Source: Schistocephalus solidus (lineage: Eukaryota; Platyhelminthes; Cestoda; Diphyllobothriidea; Diphyllobothriidae). Taken from it: a stretch of DNA of 64,000 nucleotides. The DNA is taken from NCBI GenBank assembly GCA_017591395.1, contig WEDG01002098.1, positions 98,507-162,506 on the forward strand. Direction: 5' to 3'. A program made the translations under genes and the position numbers. Within the stretch, counting starts at the first letter, position 1, and every line of letters begins with the position of its first letter. The notes beneath the pieces are model-generated. The model searched no databases and had not been told where the DNA came from. It saw nothing but the letters and a program-made list of their open reading frames with translations. Positions 60,201 through 64,000 of the stretch are shown here, in pieces.

Positions 60201-60710
60201 GAAGGGTGGGTGCTCCATTCTTTCAAGCCCAGCAGTAAAAATGCGTGCCTTTCTGCCTTGTGTATGGCAAAGGATTGTTCATATTACACGAAAAGGACCG
60301 AGAGCTTATTACCACCATTACCTTTTGCCGCATAAAGGCGGTGAAATAATAACAAAACAAGGTAATCAAGCAATCGTTATTTTCTGGTGTTTGGGTGAAC
60401 TATTTGACACTCGTCCCTGGGCGGACTCTGGCCTTATGAAACTCACTCGATTGATCTGCCAAGTGAACGATTGGCGGGCTATCACCGACTGCGCAAGCAT
60501 TTGTGCTACATTGTGACTTACAAACGCCCGTTGCGGCCTTGGTCTGCTTTTCTGTTAGTTTGCATAGCGAGTTCGGGGCTTCGGGCTCGTCCAAGGAGAA
60601 ATTTTATTTGACTGAGTACTTGGAACTTCTAAATAGCCCGCCATTGCCTGATTACTACTTATTTTACTATTGGAATATATGCTCTTTTATATAATTCCTT
60701 ATTTCTTTAA
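57266..60710 (+). other. Non-repetitive AT-moderate sequence, no firm gene
   Basis: Candidate exons were considered at 59361-59569 (good CTTTCAG acceptor, AAG/GTGATT donor, about 68 open codons) and an open frame at 60181-60516, but no family was recognised in either. Family C-like traces occur near 58570-58610. Confidence 0.45.
59361..59569 (+). CDS. Unrecognised exon-like segment
   Basis: Bounded by CATCCCTTTCAG and AAG/GTGATTG. The middle frame is open throughout, including SSFSSIADYVAVEVSPKVLL and STDLNVLLSKTISKASNK. It entails a phase-1 entry, which does not follow directly from the candidate exon at 57106. It could be a Myo18 exon from the poorly conserved part of the head or chance. 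Confidence 0.25.

Positions 60711-60711
<1 letters not shown>

Positions 60712-60760
<49 letters not shown>
60712..60760 (+). repeat. (TA)n microsatellite at left border of the hammerhead array
   Basis: Uninterrupted TA dinucleotides for about 49 bp, directly abutting the first array unit. Confidence 0.97.
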
Positions 60761-60763
<3 letters not shown>

Positions 60764-60800
60764 GCAAAGACGTTATACCGTACTTCCGACATAGATACTA

Positions 60801-60889
60801 GCTAAAAGCCCAGACACGTGTCTCGCCGATGTTTTCTGCTGCTGTGTGACACAGCAACGAGGGTTCGGCTCCTCAGTGGGTCCCCCAGC
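60801..60889 (-). ncRNA. Hammerhead ribozyme copy 1, mutated core
   Basis: On the minus strand: stem I GCT...CCCA, core CTGAGGA, stem II GCCGA/TCGGC with a capped hairpin, then GAGA in place of the conserved GAAA, then stem III ACACGTGT, with the normal cleavage position after GTC. The A-to-G change hits an invariant core base, so self-cleavage should be lost. Confidence 0.8.
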
Positions 60890-61142
60890 GTTCTCTATGC
60901 GGTTTCTGGTATATGGACTCCAGAGAATAATCGGGTAAATAATTTCTGAAATTATTAAGTGCAGGACATGGAGTCAGGTGATTCGGACATGACTTTTTAG
61001 GGTCAGATCCGAAATTTCAATGAACATTTGGGTCGAAGACAATCAACCACTGTGGAATAACCACGTAATGCCCATTCTACAAACAAGTAGTATGAATCGT
61101 ATGTGGCAAAGACGTTATACCGTACTTCTGACATTGATACTA

Positions 61143-61228
61143 GCTAAAAGCCCAGACACGTGTTTCGCCGATGTTTCTGCTGCTGTGTGACACAGCAACG
61201 AGGTTCGGCTCCTCAGTGGGTCCCCAGC
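61143..61228 (-). ncRNA. Hammerhead ribozyme copy 2, intact core
   Basis: On the minus strand all core elements are present in order: CCCA, CTGAGGA (consensus CUGANGA), stem II GCCGA paired with TCGGC, GAAA, stem III self-complementary ACACGTGT with UC before the cleavage site, then TGGG pairing back with CCCA, and outer stem I GCT/AGC. The stem I internal loop is one G shorter than in copy 5. Predicted type I ribozyme. Confidence 0.88.
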
Positions 61229-61242
61229 GTTCTCTATGCGGT

Positions 61243-61312
61243 TTCTGGTATATGGACTCCAGAGCATAATCGGGTAAATAATTTCTGGAGTCCATATACC
61301 AGAAACCGCATA
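61243..61312. repeat. Inversion point of the array with a perfect 16-bp palindromic stem
   Basis: GGTATATGGACTCCAG on the left is followed, after a spacer of about 22 bp, by its exact complement CTGGAGTCCATATACC. From here outwards the left and right units are complementary for about 500 bp, so a transcript or single strand could fold into a long hairpin. Confidence 0.85.
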
Positions 61313-61318
61313 GAGAAC

Positions 61319-61406
61319 GCTGGGGGACCCACTGAGGAGCCGAACCCCTCGTTGCTGTGTCACAGCAGCAGAAACATCGGCGAAAACACGTGTCTGGGCT
61401 TTTAGC
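61319..61406 (+). ncRNA. Hammerhead ribozyme copy 3, one-base insertion in core
   Basis: Plus strand. CTGAGGA at 61332-61338 and stem II are intact, but the GAAA core has an extra A (GAAAAC) before stem III, and the stem II loop has lost two bases of its hairpin. Activity is probably reduced or lost. Confidence 0.8.
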
Positions 61407-61671
61407 TAGTATCTATGTCGGAAGTACGGTATAACGTCTTTGCCACATACGATTCATACTACTTGTGGTACTACTTGTTTGTAGAATGGGCATTACGTGG
61501 TTATTCCACAGTGGTTGATTGTCTTCGACCCAAATGTTCATTGAAATTTCGGATCTGACCCTAAAAAGTCATGTCCGAATCACTGGACTCATGTCCTGCA
61601 CCCCAATAATTTCAGAAATTATTTACCCGATTATTATCTGGAGTCCATATACCAGAAACCGCATAGAGAAC

Positions 61672-61757
61672 GCTGGGGACCCACTGAGAGCCGAACCCTC
61701 GTTGCTGTGTCACACAGCAGCAGAAACATCGGCGAAACACGTGTCTGGGCTTTTAGC
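61672..61757 (+). ncRNA. Hammerhead ribozyme copy 4, one-base deletion in core
   Basis: Plus strand. The CUGANGA core reads CTGAGAG after loss of one G. Stem II, GAAA, stem III and the cleavage site are otherwise as in copy 5. Predicted inactive or weak. Confidence 0.8.
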
Positions 61758-62022
61758 TAGTATCTATGTCGGAAGTACGGTATAACGTCTTTGCCACATA
61801 CGATTCATACTACTTGTAGTACTACTTGTTTGTAGAATGGGCATTACGTGGTTATTCCACAGTGGTTGATTGTCTTCGACCCAAATGTTCATTGAAATTT
61901 CGGATCTGACCCTAAAAAGTCATGTCCGAATCACCTGACTCCATGTCCTGCACCTAATAATTTCAGAAATTATTTACCCGATTATTCTCTGGAGTCCATA
62001 TACCAGAAACGGCATAGAGAAC

Positions 62023-62110
62023 GCTGGGGGACCCACTGAGGAGCCGAACCCTCGTTGCTGTGTCACACAGCAGCAGAAACATCGGCGAAACACGTGTCTG
62101 GGCTTTTAGC
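62023..62110 (+). ncRNA. Hammerhead ribozyme copy 5, intact core
   Basis: Plus strand, used as reference. Stem I is GCT (62023-62025) with AGC (62108-62110), an internal loop, then CCCA (62032-62035) with TGGG (62099-62102). Core CTGAGGA is 62036-62042. Stem II is GCCGA (62043-62047) with TCGGC (62082-62086); its loop contains a second hairpin, GCTGTG/CACAGC (62057-62071). GAAA is 62087-62090. Stem III is ACAC/GTGT (62090-62097) with no loop of its own, so it can pair well only between two molecules or two units. Predicted cleavage follows C62098. Minimal-stem-III type I hammerheads are known from Penelope-like elements and animal retrozymes. Confidence 0.9.
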
Positions 62111-62331
62111 TAGTATCTATGTCGGAAGTACGGTATAACGTCTTTGCCACATACGATTCATACTACTTGTAGTACAACTTGTTTGTAGAATGGGCATTAC
62201 GTGGTTATTCCACAGTGGTTGGATGTCTTCGACCCAAATGTTCATTGAAATTTCGGATCTGACCCTAAAAAGTCATGTCCGAATCACCTGACTCCATGTC
62301 CTGCACTTAATAATTTCAGAAATTATTTACC

Positions 62332-62333
<2 letters not shown>

Positions 62334-62371
<38 letters not shown>
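62334..62371 (+). repeat. (AT)n microsatellite at right border of the array
   Basis: About 38 bp of AT dinucleotides directly after the unit end 'atttacccg'. Confidence 0.97.
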
Positions 62372-62374
<3 letters not shown>

Positions 62375-62379
62375 GAATA

Positions 62380-62560
62380 ACATGACCGACAAAGACATGA
62401 GAGACTGGAATGGCCATTTATGGCTTATTAGCCGTCATCAGCCAACCATATTCAACCCCAGGTGCTGCGGCGGCCAAGGCTCGAACTCGTGACCTTGTTG
62501 AGCAGAAGTTAAACTCTCTACCCACTGCGCCACGAGCTCGTTGTCTTGCTAGTTTCGATC
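62380..62560 (-). repeat. tRNA-derived SINE family A, minus copy
   Basis: On the minus strand a tRNA-like head (about 62465-62545) has box A TGGCGCAGTGGGTAGAG and box B GAGTTCGAGCC. The body follows with GGCTGATGACGGCTAATAAG and CTTTGTCGGTCATGTTATTC. The element ends in the (AT)n tract at 62334-62371. Acceptor and T stems are imperfect, so it is not a functional tRNA gene. Confidence 0.75.
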
Positions 62561-62639
62561 GGGAATATTAACAATTGTAGTTCAGCACTCACCGATCGTT
62601 TACAGGATTCAATGGTCCCGCAGCACCTTGGGTTGGTTA

Positions 62640-62825
62640 TGGCTTGCTGATGACAGCTAATAAGCCAGAAATGGCCATTGCAGTTTCCCTTGTCTTTGTC
62701 GGTCATGTTATTCTGCCTGTATCCTTAGCTGCCTTACGGCTGCTGGCGGGGATGGAGAGTTAGCCCCAAGGCACAACCAGACGAGTGAGTCTTGTAATCG
62801 ATCGGTGAGCGCCCAATTACCATTG
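62640..62825 (+). repeat. SINE family A, plus copy (body and extended tail)
   Basis: Inverted relative to the previous copy. It contains GCTGATGACAGCTAATAAGC and CTTTGTCGGTCATGTTATTC, then a further 120 bp ending 'accattgttat' in another (TA)n tract. The tail beyond 'attctgcctgt' is shared with the copy at 23325. Confidence 0.75.

Positions 62826-62899
<74 letters not shown>
62826..62899 (+). repeat. (TA)n microsatellite
   Basis: About 74 bp of TA dinucleotides, between SINE A and the Penelope-associated repeat. Confidence 0.97.
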
Positions 62900-62901
<2 letters not shown>

Positions 62902-63120
62902 GGTAAATAATTTCTGAAAAATATTAACGGCAGGGACATGGAGTCAAGTGATTCAGGCATGACCTTTTAGGGTCAGACCCGAAATTTCAATGAACATTTG
63001 GGTCGAAGACAATCAACCACTGTGGAATAACCACGTAATGCCCATTCTACAAAACAAGTAGTACTACAAGTAGTATGAATCTTATATGAGCAAAGACGTA
63101 TATAGTACTTCCGACATAGA
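62900..63120 (-). repeat. Partial hammerhead-array unit joined to a Penelope-like element
   Basis: About 220 bp matching the array unit from 'gggtaaataatttctga' to 'cttccgacatagat', with roughly 10% differences by eye. It lacks the ribozyme half. At 63121 it switches to the 3' flank of the Penelope-like element. On the minus strand the unit therefore lies immediately 3' of the element, where a pseudo-LTR belongs. Confidence 0.8.
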
Positions 63121-64000
63121 TTGGATATAAATGATAAGAAAAGGGGTGATCTCGGGACGGCCATATTTTCCTGACGTTTCACAAGCATACAAGCTTCCAT
63201 CGTCGGAGGTGAGGTATCATTACGCGTCTCACAGTATTTATGATTGATGTAACCTGGGGTTGATTTACGGGTTTGCCTCAAGTTGTACACTATTGGAGGG
63301 AGTCCTTAATTGGCTGGCGTTCTTTGCCGGCATACACACAGGAAGCATCTCTGTAGTCGTGGTGAAGAAGGGGTGGGGAGGAGGAGAATTTCTGTCACTT
63401 GACATGTCTCGTTGGGGATGGCCATTGTCTGGGTCACATTGACCTTAAATTTGGTGCTTTGTTCGTAGTCATGTTTGTGACACAGGTGCCATCTCCTCGT
63501 CTATCAAATTTATTAATTGATGCGGCGGTAAGCATGACTGCCGCGCCTTCGTCGGCTGGGTATTTGCGTGGTTAGGTGCATATCGTCCTAGGTTACCGAA
63601 CGATTCCACGTTTGGCCTAATTCCGTGTCTTACGTTCGATGAGCTGCGCCCGGAGTGCCTGGTACCCTGGAAGGGCAGGCACAACGGTTGATCGACGTGT
63701 GCCAGGCTTCGGTGTTTTTCCCTCACGCGGTCATTTCCTCGACCCAGGATTTCTGTTTGGAAGGCGGAGCGTGTGCCCAGAGTTTTACAAGTGTTCCGCC
63801 ACCAGGGACAATGGGTACATTCTCCTCCTGCCCGCGTGTTTCGGTAATGCAGGTCTGTCTTCCCTTGTGTCTCTCCGACGTAGTTAAATTCACAGGAGTC
63901 ACATTGGATCTGGTAGATGATGCTTGACATCTCACCTCGTGGAAGCTTTCGGTCTCGCAGCACTGATACCGAATGGTTTGAATCCGGTCTATGGGCGATT
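63121..64000 (-). mobile_element. Penelope-like retroelement, 3' end (continues off the right edge)
   Basis: Minus-strand element. It has a GIY-YIG endonuclease reading frame (63469-63963 and beyond), a 3' untranslated stretch (63121-63468) that includes ATGGAAGCTTGTATGCTTGT and GAAACGTCAGGAAAATATGG, and the pseudo-LTR-like unit to its left. RT with a C-terminal GIY-YIG domain defines most Penelope-like elements. The RT part would lie upstream, beyond 64000. Confidence 0.8.
63469..63963 (-). pseudogene. GIY-YIG endonuclease domain of a Penelope-like element (degraded)
   Basis: The frame contains SSIIYQIQCDSCEFNYVGET. This gives the GIY half (IIY), the C-x-x-C pair that precedes the second half in Penelope enzymes, and YVGET for YIG. 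The conserved Arg/His helix that should follow is blurred (KTDLHYRNTRAGGECTHC), and the remainder to the stop looks frameshifted. The domain nicks DNA to prime reverse transcription in active elements; this copy is probably dead. The frame is open to the window edge, so the true start is not visible. The frame begins with GTG, not ATG, here. Confidence 0.75.

Larger units (their letters stand above)
60761..62333. repeat. Hammerhead-bearing repeat array: two minus units then three plus units of about 350 bp
   Basis: The landmark GTGGCAAAGACGTTATACCG recurs at 60761 and 61103 on the + strand (342 bp apart). Its complement recurs at about 61430-61449, 61781-61800 and 62134-62152 (351 and 353 bp apart). 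Units are highly similar, differing by scattered substitutions and small indels. One such indel is loss of about 10 bp in the 'acaagtagtactacaagtag' block of the first unit. Orientation flips near 61280. The array is bounded on both sides by (AT)n. Each unit carries a type I hammerhead ribozyme. The unit recurs once more at 62900-63120 joined to a Penelope-like element. Interpretation: tandem pseudo-LTRs of a Penelope-like element, or a derived retrozyme. Confidence 0.88.

Noticed and set aside
60181..60516. Open frame of 112 codons as a gene
   Set aside because: No recognised family, no splice context, and it starts next to an A-rich tract. It remains a chance open frame on present evidence.
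61115..61785. Three near-identical small open frames in the ribozyme array as peptides
   Set aside because: They run across the hammerhead and depend on which indels each unit has, so they are by-products of the repeat.
1..64000. CRISPR array, bacterial operons, riboswitches or rho-independent terminators
   Set aside because: The sequence is clearly eukaryotic, with spliced exons and LINE and SINE debris. Short regular repeats are microsatellites or retroelement units.

Overview
The window looks like nuclear DNA from a parasitic flatworm, most probably a tapeworm, with the diphyllobothriidean group as my best guess. The grounds are a gene cut into small GC-richer exons by GT-AG introns (one only 32 nt long), AT-rich introns stuffed with decayed RTE-like, CR1-like and Penelope-like retroelements, tRNA-derived SINE-like repeats, and the absence of any bacterial-style operon. 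The species assignment is inference and was not tested by any search.

One protein-coding gene can be followed on the + strand from about 3.57 kb to at least 47.5 kb, probably 57.3 kb. It encodes a class XVIII unconventional myosin (Myo18). Twelve exons join in phase without a stop codon to give about 893 residues: a short N-terminal segment, a PDZ domain, an SH3-like subdomain, and the myosin motor through P-loop, switch I and switch II to a Gly-Leu-Leu-Trp-Leu-Leu segment typical of this class. The nucleotide-binding motifs depart from conventional myosins as expected for a class with weak or no ATPase. The relay, converter, IQ and coiled-coil parts are only tentatively seen or missing, so the gene probably runs off the right edge or is interrupted.

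The introns hold most of the rest. Left flank: two CR1-like LINE fragments (0.5-1.07 and 1.79-3.01 kb). Intron 5 (9.0-22.9 kb): a SINE-like copy, a cluster of a GC-richer dispersed repeat (11.3-12.4 kb), and antisense RTE-like retrotransposons (16.6-20.3 kb), one of which carries a tandem duplication of its reverse-transcriptase core. Intron 8 (27.6-38.7 kb): another copy of the dispersed repeat, microsatellites, a cluster of tRNA-like SINE copies near 33 kb, and telomere-like degenerate repeats. Introns 10-12 carry further copies. A second RTE-like element lies sense at 53.9-56.9 kb.

The most interesting part is the right end. At 60.76-62.33 kb five copies of a roughly 350-bp unit are arranged two in one orientation and three in the other, bounded by (AT)n tracts. 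Each unit contains a type I hammerhead ribozyme with a minimal self-complementary stem III; two of the five have an intact catalytic core. The same unit, without its ribozyme half, abuts a Penelope-like element with a GIY-YIG endonuclease at 62.9-64.0 kb, which suggests the array is made of Penelope pseudo-LTRs or a retrozyme derived from them.
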